Part shown: positions 39,380 to 47,941 of the stretch, one piece after another
How positions within the stretch are numbered: position 1 is the stretch's first letter
Layout: every line of letters begins with the position of its first letter
DNA from: JAJPHT01 sp035526585
GTDB lineage: Archaea; Thermoplasmatota; SW-10-69-26; JACQPN01; JAJPHT01
Assembly (NCBI GenBank): GCA_035526585.1
Contig: DATLCC010000065.1
Location: 1 to 64,000 of the forward strand
DNA: 64,000 bases
Direction: 5' to 3'
The notes under the pieces: model-generated
Databases searched by the model: none
What the model was told of the DNA's origin: nothing
Seen by the model: the letters and a program-made list of their open reading frames with translations, nothing else
Made by a program: the position numbers and the translations under genes

Positions 39380-40336
39380 CTATCCCGGTCTCGCCGGCGG
39401 CCCGGGCTCGGGGATGAGCGCGCCCGCGATCGCGAGGAGCGGCCCCCAGAGGAAGCCCGCATAGAGCGCGAACGCCGCCACCGCCACGGCCGCGACGGCG
39501 GCGCGCTGCCACGCGCGAGGATGGGCGCGCGCCGGATGCGCGAGGGCGAGGAGGAGCGCGCTGCTTGCGAGCCCGCCCGCGACGAGCGCCCACCCTACGC
39601 CCGAGCGCGCGGCATCGGGCGCGAGCGCGAGCGAGGAGGCCGCGATGAAGGCGGCGCCCGCGCGCGCCGCGAGCGCGAGGAGGCTCGCGGGACGGCGGCG
39701 CGCGCGCCACGCGTACGCGCCGACGCCCGCGGCGCCCACCGCGCCCGTCACCACCGGGGGCCACGTGGGCGCGCCCGTCCACGCGCGCGCATCGTCGCGC
39801 AGCCCCGGGAGGACGAGCCAGTCCAGCGCGGCGCGCCCGGGCGCGTCGGCGAAGAGGGAGAGCGGCGTCTCGTCCTGCGCGCGAAGCACGAGATGGTGAC
39901 GCCCCGGTCCGAGATGGAGCGTGCGATCCAGGAGCGTCGTCCAGCGCGCCCCCAGCGCGGGCACCGTCGCGGGTGCGCGCTCGGCGGCCGAGAAGGAGAG
40001 CGCGCCGGTCCCGTTCGCGCGCTCGACGTCAGAAGGGACCGCGGCCTCGACGGGAAGCTCGGGACCGAAGACGAAGAGAGTCGGCACGGCGGAGGGTACG
40101 CGTCCCTCCGGCGCGAAGAGGCGCAGGTGAACGTCCTCCGCGCGAGCGAGATCGAGGCGATAGTAGCGCACGCTGACGCCCATGCCGGGGCTCTCGAAGA
40201 CGCGCGCGGGGAGGCCGAGCGGCGTCGCGGCTGCGACGCTGTCGCCGCCGACGGTAGGCCCCGCAACGTGCGCCGATGCCTCGCCGATGCTCAGGCCGAG
40301 GAGGAGAAGGACGACGACGAAGCCGAGCCGTCGCAC
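39380..40336 (-). CDS. Exported/membrane protein with beta-rich ectodomain
   Basis: A 318-residue protein. A signal peptide (LGFVVVLLLLGLSIGEASAH) leads to a ~170-residue extracellular beta-rich part (RYYRLDLARAEDVHLRLFAP, LGPGRHHLVLRAQDETPLSLF), then three or four spans (VVTGAVGAAGVGAYAW, AAFIAASSLALAP, AVAAVAVAAFALYAGFLW). No family recognised. The GTG start and the divergent ydjM-like gene share one GTTTAATC box 23 and 26 bases away. Confidence 0.65.
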   Translation of the reverse strand: MRRLGFVVVLLLLGLSIGEASAHVAGPTVGGDSVAAATPLGLPARVFESPGMGVSVRYYRLDLARAEDVHLRLFAPEGRVPSAVPTLFVFGPELPVEAAVPSDVERANGTGALSFSAAERAPATVPALGARWTTLLDRTLHLGPGRHHLVLRAQDETPLSLFADAPGRAALDWLVLPGLRDDARAWTGAPTWPPVVTGAVGAAGVGAYAWRARRRPASLLALAARAGAAFIAASSLALAPDAARSGVGWALVAGGLASSALLLALAHPARAHPRAWQRAAVAAVAVAAFALYAGFLWGPLLAIAGALIPEPGPPARPG

Positions 40337-40358
40337 GCGTGGACGAGGAGGCGCTGGC

Positions 40359-40366
40359 GTTTAATC
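40359..40366. promoter_or_regulatory. Shared divergent TATA box
   Basis: GTTTAATC (plus) / GATTAAAC (minus) lies 23 bases before the start at 40336 and 26 bases before the start at 40392; a single A/T-rich site serving two leaderless transcripts. Confidence 0.55.
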
Positions 40367-40391
40367 CTCGCGCGCCGTCGCGACCGTTGCC

Positions 40392-40841
40392 ATGTTCACG
40401 AGCGCGCACCTTACGAGCGGCGTCGCGGTCGGCCTCGCGCTCGGCCTTCACGACGCGCCGCTCGCAGCGTTCGTCCTCGCGAGCGTCTTCACCGATTGGG
40501 ACTACGCGTTCCAGCTCGCGACGGGGCGCAACCACCGGACGCTCGTGACGCACTCGCCGCCGGTCCACCTTGTCGTGTGGGGCGCGCTCGGCTTCGCACA
40601 CTCGATCTTCTGGTGGATCCTCGCCGGGACGATGCTGCACTTCTCGCTGGACGTCTGGGAGTATGGGCTCCGGCTTGACCCGTTCCACAACAGGATCTAC
40701 GGCTTCCGCCTGCTGCCAGGCGTCGAGGACATGCGCTTTGGCGAGTATCTTCGCACCTACTTCACGGACAAGCGTTTCCTCGCGGCCGAGGTGGGCTTCG
40801 CGGCGCTCGCCGCGCTCCTTGTCGCATGGCGCTACCACTAG
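40392..40841 (+). CDS. YdjM-like membrane-bound metal-dependent hydrolase
   Basis: A 149-residue protein of the YdjM/DUF457 type. MFTSAHLTSGVAVGLALG places the first His. SVFTDWDYAFQLATGRNHRTLVTHSPPVHLV carries the Asp-Trp-Asp and the His-Arg-(x)4-His-Ser motif. AGTMLHFSLDVWEYGLR carries the third His/Asp set. These are phospholipase C/P1-nuclease-fold-related membrane hydrolases. Three or four spans. The stop TAG overlaps the convergent oxidoreductase stop in CTAG. Confidence 0.82.
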   Translation: MFTSAHLTSGVAVGLALGLHDAPLAAFVLASVFTDWDYAFQLATGRNHRTLVTHSPPVHLVVWGALGFAHSIFWWILAGTMLHFSLDVWEYGLRLDPFHNRIYGFRLLPGVEDMRFGEYLRTYFTDKRFLAAEVGFAALAALLVAWRYH

Positions 40842-41842
40842 AGCGCGAGGTCCGCGAGGTGCTCGCCGATCGCAGGCCCGAACTTGAAGCCGTGGCCGGA
40901 GAACCCGGCGCCCAGCGTCACGCCGTCCACCTTCTGCAGGAGGAAGTCGTCGTTCGACGTGTTGTCGTACAGACAGACGCGCTGGCGAGCGAGCGGCCGC
41001 TGCGCGAGCTCCGGCATGCGCTTCGCAAGCCACGCGCGCGCCGTCGCGACCTCCTTCGCGCTCGCGGGGGGCCGATGCTCGAAGTCGGTGACGAGCGGTC
41101 CCTTGTGGTGGTCTGCGACCTTCACCGCGCCGTCGCGCCGGGGGAAGCCGTAGAAGCCCTCTTCGAACGCAGCGAACGTCGCCGTCTCGGGAAAATCGGA
41201 CGGCACGTCGAAGAAGAGCTCGGGCTGCCTCGTCACGCGGATCTTCCCGCGAAGCCACGGGAGGATGCGGGGCGCGTGGAAGCCGGCCGTCACGACGACC
41301 GCGCGCGCGGATAGCACGGAGCCATCGTCGAGCGTCACGCCGCCCGCGCGCACGGCCTTCGCGCCCACGTCGCGCCGGATGTGCGCGCCGTGCGCGAGTG
41401 CGCGCTCCTCGAGCGCCCGCAGCGCCGCGCGCGGGTCGAGCCAGCCTCCAAGCGGATCCAGCACGGCCTCCTCGATGCCGTGGAAGCCGGGAAAGGGTCC
41501 CTTCATGATCTGCACGCGCTCGCCCATCTCGAGTAGCGTGCGCGCGCTCTGCTGGTGGAAGCCGCCGGGCGGGCCGAACATGAGAAGGCCCGTCTGGTGC
41601 AGGATGGCGCGCCCCGAGTCCTCCTCCAGCGCGCGCCATCCCACGAGCGCCTTCTTCGCGAGCTGCACGTAGTTGCGCTGGCGCCCGTACGCGATGCGGA
41701 AGACCTTGCTCTCGTCGTTCGATGCGCTGTGCTCGTTGATGGTCGGTCGCGGATCGACGAGGGTCACGCGCGCGCCGCGCTTCGCGGCCGCCCAGGCGGT
41801 CGAGAGCCCCATGAGGCCGCCACCGACGATCGCGAGGTCCAT
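40838..41842 (-). CDS. FAD-dependent oxidoreductase, sarcosine-oxidase-like
   Basis: A 334-residue DAO/MSOX-type flavoprotein. The FAD Rossmann motif is AIVGGGLMGLSTAWAAAKRGARVTLVD; SNDESKVFRIAYG matches the monomeric sarcosine oxidase region that binds FAD, and VTRQPELFFD and GFSGHGFKFGPAIGE are close to MSOX. It is shorter than bacterial MSOX (about 385). The Cys that binds FAD covalently in MSOX may be in ARQRVCLYDNTSNDDF. It probably oxidises an N-methyl amino acid. It diverges from the FAD/Rieske gene; a GAAAACG box lies between them. Confidence 0.88.
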   Translation of the reverse strand: MDLAIVGGGLMGLSTAWAAAKRGARVTLVDPRPTINEHSASNDESKVFRIAYGRQRNYVQLAKKALVGWRALEEDSGRAILHQTGLLMFGPPGGFHQQSARTLLEMGERVQIMKGPFPGFHGIEEAVLDPLGGWLDPRAALRALEERALAHGAHIRRDVGAKAVRAGGVTLDDGSVLSARAVVVTAGFHAPRILPWLRGKIRVTRQPELFFDVPSDFPETATFAAFEEGFYGFPRRDGAVKVADHHKGPLVTDFEHRPPASAKEVATARAWLAKRMPELAQRPLARQRVCLYDNTSNDDFLLQKVDGVTLGAGFSGHGFKFGPAIGEHLADLAL

Positions 41843-41899
41843 GCTCGCTTCAGACGAAGCGGCCGGAAGACGTTTTCCCTCTTGTGGCGAGCGAGCCCC

Positions 41900-43492
41900 A
41901 TGGCCGCCCCGCACGAGACGGGGAACTCGCGTTCTCTCTCCTACTGGATCGACACCACTGCGTCGACATCCTTCCCGCCGCTTGGCGCCGACGACAAGGC
42001 GGACGTCTGCGTCGTGGGGGGCGGGATCGCGGGCATCACGGCCGCCTACCTGCTCGCGAAGGCGGGAACGAGCGTCATCGTCCTCGACCGCGAGCGCGTC
42101 GCGATGGCGGAGACAGGCCACACGACCGCGCATCTGCAGATCGTCCTTGACACGCGCCTTTCGGACCTCGTGCCCCGCTTCGGGCTCGACGGCACGAAGC
42201 TCGCATGGGACTCGCAACTGGAAGCCGTGAATCTCATCGAGTCCATCGCGCGCGAGCACCGGATCTCGTGCGAGCTCGAGCGCCTCCCCGCCTACCTGTA
42301 TTCGCCGCACAAGAAGGACAAGAAGCTCCTGAAGGAGGAGCTGCGTCTCACGCGCAAGATCGGCTACGAAGCCGAGTGGGCGTCGCCCGACGAGATCCCG
42401 TTCCCAGCCGAGCACGCGATCAAGTTCCCGGACCAGGGGAAGTTCCACGTGCGCAAGTACCTCCTGGGCGTCGTGAAGGCCGCGCAGGCGCTCGGGGTCC
42501 GCTTCCACGAAGGGACCGAGGTCAGCGACGTCAAGAGCGGCCGCCACGTCGTCGTCGAGACGCGCCACGGCGCTCGCGTCAAGGCCAAGTGGCTCCTCTG
42601 CTGCACCAACACGCCGATCGTCGGGCGCGAGACCATCCATGCGAAGGTCGAAGCCTACCGGACGTACGCCATCGGCGCGCTCGTCCCTCGCGGCGTGTTC
42701 GGCGAAGCGCTCTACTGGGACACGCTCGATCCCTACCACTACACGCGCGTCGAGCGGCGCGGCGAGCAGGACCTCGTGATCCACGGCGGCGAGGACCATC
42801 TCGTCGGCGACGTCGAAGACACTGAGTCCCGCTGGGCGAAGGTCTACGATCACCTGCGGGAGGCGACGACCGAGTCCACGCTCGCGTATCGCTGGTCCGG
42901 GGAGATCATGGAGACCGCCGACGACATGCCCTACATCGGGCGCATCCCCGGCCGCGGCAAGAACGAGCTCATGGTCACGGGCGACAGCGGCACCGGCATG
43001 ACGAACGGCACGATCGGCGCGCTCATGCTCGCGGAGCACGTGCTGGGCCGCGGCACGCCGTGGGACGAGCTGTACGACCCCGCGCGCATCGAGATGGACA
43101 TGAACGTCGCGAAAGAGACGCTACGCTACAACCTGCACGCGGGGAAGCGCTTCGTCAAGGGCGCGCTCATGCGCGGCGAGATCGCGGACATCGCGGAGCT
43201 CCAGCTGGGCGAGGGCGCGATCGTCAAACAGGGGATGAGGCCCATCGCGGTCTCGCGCCTGGAGGACGGCACGCTCTGCGCCGTCTCCGGCGTCTGCACG
43301 CACGTCGGCTGCACCGTCGCATGGAACCACGGCGAGCAGAGCTGGGACTGCCCATGCCACGGCTCGCGATTCACCCCGAAGGGGGAGATCCTGCACGGCC
43401 CCGCGCGCGATCCGCTCGCGCCCGTCGACCTGGAGGGCCTCCTCGATGCGCGCGAGGATCGTGTCGAGAAGCAGGCCGGGCGCCGAAGCTGA
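41900..43492 (+). CDS. FAD oxidoreductase with C-terminal Rieske domain
   Basis: A 530-residue fusion. Residues ~30-430 are a DAO-type FAD enzyme (CVVGGGIAGITAAYLLAKAG, ETGHTTAHLQIVLDTRLSDL, TGDSGTGMTNGTIGALMLAE). Residues ~440-515 are a Rieske [2Fe-2S] domain: GVCTHVGCTVAWN and WDCPCHGSRFTPKGE hold the Cys-x-His and Cys-x-x-His ligand pairs. This order is known from bacterial and haloarchaeal proteins of unknown substrate. The Rieske domain would relay electrons from the flavin. Start ATG at 41900 with GTTTTCCC ~22 bases upstream. It ends flush against the convergent trm1 stop. Confidence 0.92.
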   Translation: MAAPHETGNSRSLSYWIDTTASTSFPPLGADDKADVCVVGGGIAGITAAYLLAKAGTSVIVLDRERVAMAETGHTTAHLQIVLDTRLSDLVPRFGLDGTKLAWDSQLEAVNLIESIAREHRISCELERLPAYLYSPHKKDKKLLKEELRLTRKIGYEAEWASPDEIPFPAEHAIKFPDQGKFHVRKYLLGVVKAAQALGVRFHEGTEVSDVKSGRHVVVETRHGARVKAKWLLCCTNTPIVGRETIHAKVEAYRTYAIGALVPRGVFGEALYWDTLDPYHYTRVERRGEQDLVIHGGEDHLVGDVEDTESRWAKVYDHLREATTESTLAYRWSGEIMETADDMPYIGRIPGRGKNELMVTGDSGTGMTNGTIGALMLAEHVLGRGTPWDELYDPARIEMDMNVAKETLRYNLHAGKRFVKGALMRGEIADIAELQLGEGAIVKQGMRPIAVSRLEDGTLCAVSGVCTHVGCTVAWNHGEQSWDCPCHGSRFTPKGEILHGPARDPLAPVDLEGLLDAREDRVEKQAGRRS

Positions 43493-44647
43493 CTAGCCCG
43501 ACAGCGACGCCACGATGCGCATGAAGTCCTTCGCGCTCGCGTCCGTCCGCACGCCGAGCCTGTTGAAATGCACGGGAGCCGCGGCGAAGCCCTGCTCGCG
43601 GAGCGCCTCCCAGACGCGCTCCGTCCGCGGCGAGCCCATGCGCGCGCGGCTGCCCGCCTCGTGGATGTCGAAGAAGAGCGGGGGCGCCCCCGCCTCCTGG
43701 GCCAGAAGATCGAGGATGCGCGGCGAATCGAGAGCGGCGAACGGGAACTCTCCCGCCTTCGCAAGCATCGCCTGCGCGGTCGCCGCATCGATGAGCGGCG
43801 CCGTCCAGACCGGGCCCGCGGAGTCGACGGGCGCGCCGCATGCGGGGCAGATCTCGGAGTCCGAGAAGCCCCGATCCGCGCACGTGGGGCAGTAGTGCGC
43901 GACGCCCACGTGCTTGAGCGCCTCGTCGGCGCGCGAGGCGCCGCGGCGCGCCGCGAACATCACGCGGTAATAGTGGTCCGTCGCGTGCGCGAGCACCGGA
44001 GTGAGCGCGACCTCGTGCTTCGCGGCGTGTCGGACGCCCGCCGCGACGAGGATACGCAGCGCGATCTCGTGCATGAGCTCGTTGTGCATCGGCGTCGCAA
44101 GATAGCGCCGACGACACACGTTCGGGTACACGCCGGCGAGCGCGGTCGCGTCCGTCGCCGTGATGCCCAATAGCCCGCGGTCGCGCACGGCCCGCGTCGC
44201 GGCGTCGAGGAACGGCGCCGGGCTTCCGTAGGGATCGATATCGACGAGATGCCAGACGCTCTCGTAGAGGAGGGGCGCAAGGTTCCGCTGGGTCACGTGC
44301 GGCTCGACGCCGTTCATCGCGCAGTTCTCTGCAATGAGGCGCGCGGCCATCGGATTCCAATCGTTGAACTCCACCGAAAGCGCGCGCCCCGACTCCAGCG
44401 CGTAGCGCAACCCGCGCGCCCCGCTCGCCGCGAGCCCGTCGAGCGCGCTCCAGCCGTCCTGCGCCTTCGTCGACACGAGGAGGGACGAGAGGTCGCGGTT
44501 CAGCGCCATCGCCGGGTTGTAGAAGACCGCCGCCGTGTCCTTCGACTCCGGGCCGCGCAGGGAGCGCTCCGCTGCGGGCAGGCGCAGGCGCGCGCGCCCC
44601 TCCATGACCTCGACATGCGGCGCGCCCTCGGACACGGGCACGCGCAC
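43493..44647 (-). CDS. trm1: tRNA (guanine26-N2)-dimethyltransferase Trm1
   Basis: A 384-residue Trm1, which makes m2,2G26 in tRNA. VFYNPAMALNRDLSSLLV, GLAASGARGLRYALE (SAM loop), FNDWNPMAARLIAENCAMNG, VDIDPYGSPAPFLDAATRAV (catalytic DPYG) and ATDATALAGVYPNVCRRRY are all canonical. The C-terminal part carries a zinc knuckle, HYCPTCADRG and EICPACGAP. The GTG at 44647 has a CATAATCC box 25 bases upstream, inside the repeated TTATGAG region. Archaea and eukaryotes share this enzyme. Confidence 0.96.
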   Translation of the reverse strand: MRVPVSEGAPHVEVMEGRARLRLPAAERSLRGPESKDTAAVFYNPAMALNRDLSSLLVSTKAQDGWSALDGLAASGARGLRYALESGRALSVEFNDWNPMAARLIAENCAMNGVEPHVTQRNLAPLLYESVWHLVDIDPYGSPAPFLDAATRAVRDRGLLGITATDATALAGVYPNVCRRRYLATPMHNELMHEIALRILVAAGVRHAAKHEVALTPVLAHATDHYYRVMFAARRGASRADEALKHVGVAHYCPTCADRGFSDSEICPACGAPVDSAGPVWTAPLIDAATAQAMLAKAGEFPFAALDSPRILDLLAQEAGAPPLFFDIHEAGSRARMGSPRTERVWEALREQGFAAAPVHFNRLGVRTDASAKDFMRIVASLSG

Positions 44648-44670
44648 ACGGGCGCGGGGCTAAAAGCGGG

Positions 44671-44765
44671 ATTATGAGGAAAGCAGAGAAGATTATGAGT
44701 GGCGCTATGAAAATCCAGCAAGAGTGTCATAATCGGTTATGAGAGATCGTTTGAAAGCTCATAAT
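44671..44765. promoter_or_regulatory. A/T-rich divergent region with five ATTATGAG elements
   Basis: Between trm1 and cutA: ATTATGAG at 44671 and 44692, TCATAAT at 44727, GTTATGAG at 44736 and CTCATAAT at 44758, plus CTATGAA at 44705. The 44671 copy is positioned as the trm1 TATA box. The repetition and the sharp drop in GC stand out. Confidence 0.6.
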
Positions 44766-44859
44766 GCGTGCGCCGAGCGCCTTTGGCGCAGGTACGCGCG
44801 CGCACGCCTTCGAGCAGGCGCGCCCGCGTCTTGATGCGCCGACGCAAGCTTGCGCGCGC

Positions 44860-45180
44860 GTGAACGAGTTCGTCTCCGTGTATGTCACGTGCCCCGACCT
44901 TGCGCAGGCGCGCTCCCTCGCGCAGGCGCTCGTGACGGAGGAGCTCGTGGCGTGCGCGAACATGGTGCAGGGGTCGAGCGTGTATCGGTGGGAGGGCGCG
45001 CTCGTCGGGGAGCCGGAGGTGATCGTGTTCCTGAAGACGCGGCGGGCCCTCGTGGAGCGCGTGGTGGCGGCGGTGAAGGTGCTGCATCCGGCCGAGGTGC
45101 CGTGCATCGTCGCGCTCGACGTCGTCGCAGGGCATGCGCCGTTCCTCGAGTGGGTGCGCGCGAACACGCGCGCGCCCTAG
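44860..45180 (+). CDS. cutA: CutA1-like divalent-cation tolerance protein
   Basis: A 106-residue CutA1, a trimeric ferredoxin-like protein of the copper-tolerance family. VSVYVTCPDLAQARSLAQAL, ELVACANMVQGSSVYRWEGAL, EVIVFLKTRRALVERVVAAV and HPAEVPCIVALDVVAGHAPFLEWV cover the family. GTG at 44860 gives the normal length; the in-frame ATG at 44764 would add a 32-residue Ala/Arg-rich extension. The stop overlaps the convergent membrane gene in CTAG. Confidence 0.93.
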   Translation: MNEFVSVYVTCPDLAQARSLAQALVTEELVACANMVQGSSVYRWEGALVGEPEVIVFLKTRRALVERVVAAVKVLHPAEVPCIVALDVVAGHAPFLEWVRANTRAP

Positions 45181-46322
45181 GCTGGCGGCAGCGGGAGCCG
45201 GCGCCGGCTGGCGAGCTCGATCTCGAGCGCTTCGCGGGCGCCAAGGCCCAGCTCGTCGGCGAGGGTGGCGAGCATGGCGCGTTCTTTGGCGGTGAGTTGT
45301 CCGTCGTCGGTGGCGCTTTCGACGGCGGCTTTGTAGATGTCGCGGCGGCGTTCGAGGCGGTATTGTTCGGTGTCGGCGACGCGTGGCATCGCGGCGTTGG
45401 CGAGCGTGCTCGCGGCGCGTTCGAGGGGGCGCAGCGCGAAGACGAGGAATCCTGCGGCGACGCCGCCGGCGAGCCAGCCGAGGTTCGTGCTGAGGTAGTT
45501 CTGGGCGACCTCGGCGACGACGAAGAAGACGGCGACGAAGACGGCGGCGACGGTGCCGCGCTGCAGGGTCCATTTGATCTTGAGGTCGATGCCAAGGAGC
45601 TGGTACTGGAGCATCGCGTAGACGAGGAGCGACGCGGTGACGATGTTGAGGATGGAGAAGCCGTAGGCGGCGAGGAAGCGGGAGAGGATGTCGCCGCCGC
45701 CTGTCGCCACTTCGAGCGCGATGTCGGTGAGGAACGAGACTTCGAGGAGGCCGAACGCGGCGAGGTAGAGCGCGGCCTGGCGGCGGCTGGGTGTGGCTGG
45801 GCTCGCGCGTCGGAAGGCGCTCACGGCGCAGGCGAGCGTGTAGAGGTAGAGCGGCACCGCGAGCAGGAAGATGGAGCGCGCGAGCGTCGTGAAGCGGAGG
45901 AAGCCGTCTGCGTCGACGACAGCGAAGAGCGAGGGCGCCGCGATCGCTCCGAGGGCGAGCGCGCCCGCGACGATCGTGAGCGAGACGATGGCGGCGCGCT
46001 CGCGGAAGGGCCACGCGAGGGGCGAGGAGACGACCTGCCCGACGAAGATCAGGTAGATGGGGAGCGCGATCGTGAGCGCCATGTTCGCCCAGTAGTCGAG
46101 GTTCGCGCGCACGAAGATCGAGGTGAGCCCGAGCGCGCTCGCAGGGAGCGAGTCGAGCGCGTTCGCGACGAGGACGAAGGCCAGAGCGATCGAGGCGAGG
46201 CGGCGCTTCGAGGTCGAGAGCGTGAAGGCGACGAGCGCGAGGAGCGTCAAGGCTGAGACGATCGCCAGGACGCGGCTCGCGAGGTCGGCCACGCGGTCGC
46301 GAGGAAAGAGGGGCGTCTTCAA
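45177..46322 (-). CDS. Seven-to-eight-span membrane protein with TerB-like tail
   Basis: A 381-residue protein. Residues ~15-290 hold eight spans with charge patterns like the 7TM sensor region of archaeal histidine kinases. A helical linker (ADTEQYRLERRRDIYKAAVES) leads to ATDDGQLTAKERAMLATLADELGLGAREALEIE, which has the Asp-Gly-x-L-x-x-x-E pattern of TerB domains. It begins with TTG one base after the P5C dehydrogenase stop, so the two are one operon. A membrane sensor linked to stress or metal response is possible; TerC also occurs in this window at 4.7 kb. Confidence 0.68.
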   Translation of the reverse strand: MKTPLFPRDRVADLASRVLAIVSALTLLALVAFTLSTSKRRLASIALAFVLVANALDSLPASALGLTSIFVRANLDYWANMALTIALPIYLIFVGQVVSSPLAWPFRERAAIVSLTIVAGALALGAIAAPSLFAVVDADGFLRFTTLARSIFLLAVPLYLYTLACAVSAFRRASPATPSRRQAALYLAAFGLLEVSFLTDIALEVATGGGDILSRFLAAYGFSILNIVTASLLVYAMLQYQLLGIDLKIKWTLQRGTVAAVFVAVFFVVAEVAQNYLSTNLGWLAGGVAAGFLVFALRPLERAASTLANAAMPRVADTEQYRLERRRDIYKAAVESATDDGQLTAKERAMLATLADELGLGAREALEIELASRRRLPLPPA

Positions 46323-46323
46323 T

Positions 46324-47901
46324 CTACTGAGGCGGCTTCGTGTTCGACGCGTACGTGCGGCTCTGCTCGCGCAGGAACTGCTGCAGGTACCACGGGCCGC
46401 CGGCGCCGCGCGAGGTCGTCGCGCTGAACTTCCAGCCGCCGAAGCTCTGCCCGCCCACCATCGCGCCGGTGGACGTGCCTCGGTCGCGGTTCGCGTACTG
46501 CACGCCCGCTTCGACCCGGTCGAAGAACCATTGCACCTCGTTCGCGTCCTTGCTCACGACGCCGAAGGTGAGCCCGTAGTCCGCCGCGTTCACTTCGCGC
46601 ACGGCCTGCTCGTTGTCGTGGAACTTGCCGATCGCGACGAAGGGCACGAAGTATTCCTGGCGGAACGCCTCGTGGTCGAGCGGGAGCCCGGTGACGATGG
46701 TCGGCTCGACGAAATTCCCCTGGGCAAAGGCGCCTTCCTTGAGTCGGTGGCCGCCGACGATGAATTTGCCGCCCGCTGCGGTCGCCGCAGCGACCGCCGC
46801 GAGCCACGTCTCCACGGCGCCCGCGTTGATGACGGGGCCGAGGTCGGCTTCCTTCTTCCACGGGAGGTCGACGCGCAGCTTCTTGCCCTTCTCGGTGAGC
46901 TTCGCGACGAAGGCGTCGTAGACCGACTCGTGCACGTAGACGCGGGACGTCGCGCTGCACTTCTGGCCGCCGAAGCCGAACGCGCTCTTCAGCACGCCGG
47001 TGGCCGCGATGTCGAGGTCGGCGTTCTTCGTCACGACGGTCGCGTTCTTGCCGCCCATCTCCGCGATGTAGGGCCGGGGGCGCTTGCCGACGAACGACTG
47101 GTAGTTGCGCATGCCGACCTCGCGGCTGCCCGTGAAGACGAGACCATCCACCTCGGGGTGGTCGATGAGCGGCTGGCCGACCTCGCGGCCGCCTCCGGTG
47201 ACGAAGGAGAGGACCTCCTTCGGGACGCCGGCATCGTGCAGGATGCGCACGACCTCGTACGCGGTCCACGGCGTGTCGCTCGCCGGCTTCAGGACGACCG
47301 CGTTCCCGGTGATGAGCGCGCCCACCGTCATGCCGGTCGGGATGGCGACGGGGAAGTTGAAGGGCCCGACGACCGCGAAGACTCCCCACGGGCGCATGAC
47401 GCTCACGCACGTCTCATCCGGGAACGGCTTCCCGAGCGGGACGGTGAAGCCGTTCTCGTGGCGGATCTTCCACGCGTAGAACTTGAGGAAGTCGATCGCT
47501 TCGTCGACGTCGTAGTACGCCTCGACGCGGTTCTTCCCGTTCTCGATCGACATGAGCGCCGCGAGCATCGGCCGGCGCTCGCGCATGATCTCGACCGCGC
47601 GCTCCACGATCGCCGCGCGCTTCGCGTGCCCGAGCCGCTCCCATGCGGGCTGCGCCGCCTTCGCGGCCGTCACGGCCGCGTCCACGTCGGCGGTCGTGCC
47701 GTGCGGGAAGGTCGCGATGACCTCGCCGGTCGAAGGATCGCGGTCCTCGAAGCTCTTCGCATGGCGGACCTCCTTGCCACCGACGAGCATCGGGAACGAC
47801 TGCCCCGTCCGCTTGCGCAGATCGGAATACGCCTCCTCGAACTCCCGGTCCAACCGAGCCATGTCGCGGAAGGCGGTGTTCTCGTTCTCGAAGGCGGCCA
47901 T
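46324..47901 (-). CDS. 1-pyrroline-5-carboxylate dehydrogenase (ALDH family)
   Basis: A 525-residue aldehyde dehydrogenase of the P5CDH/RocA branch. The oxyanion Asn is in VVGPFNFPVAIPTGM, cofactor contacts in VLKPASDTPWTAYEV and VFTGSREVGMRN, Glu in AEMGGKNATVV, and the catalytic Cys in GFGGQKCSATSRVY, the P5CDH-type context. NRDRGTSTGAMVGGQSFGGWKFS near the end also fits. It oxidises glutamate semialdehyde to glutamate with NAD in proline breakdown. No proline dehydrogenase gene is in the window. CTTTTCC lies about 25 bases before the ATG. Confidence 0.92.
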   Translation of the reverse strand: MAAFENENTAFRDMARLDREFEEAYSDLRKRTGQSFPMLVGGKEVRHAKSFEDRDPSTGEVIATFPHGTTADVDAAVTAAKAAQPAWERLGHAKRAAIVERAVEIMRERRPMLAALMSIENGKNRVEAYYDVDEAIDFLKFYAWKIRHENGFTVPLGKPFPDETCVSVMRPWGVFAVVGPFNFPVAIPTGMTVGALITGNAVVLKPASDTPWTAYEVVRILHDAGVPKEVLSFVTGGGREVGQPLIDHPEVDGLVFTGSREVGMRNYQSFVGKRPRPYIAEMGGKNATVVTKNADLDIAATGVLKSAFGFGGQKCSATSRVYVHESVYDAFVAKLTEKGKKLRVDLPWKKEADLGPVINAGAVETWLAAVAAATAAGGKFIVGGHRLKEGAFAQGNFVEPTIVTGLPLDHEAFRQEYFVPFVAIGKFHDNEQAVREVNAADYGLTFGVVSKDANEVQWFFDRVEAGVQYANRDRGTSTGAMVGGQSFGGWKFSATTSRGAGGPWYLQQFLREQSRTYASNTKPPQ

Positions 47902-47941
47902 GGTTCGCCATCGCCCCGTCCTGGGGAAAAGCGTTGCGGCC

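Noticed and set aside
44764..44859. ATG 44764 as the CutA start
   Set aside because: It would add a 32-residue Ala/Arg-rich extension absent from CutA1 proteins and begins inside the promoter-like ATTATGAG region.
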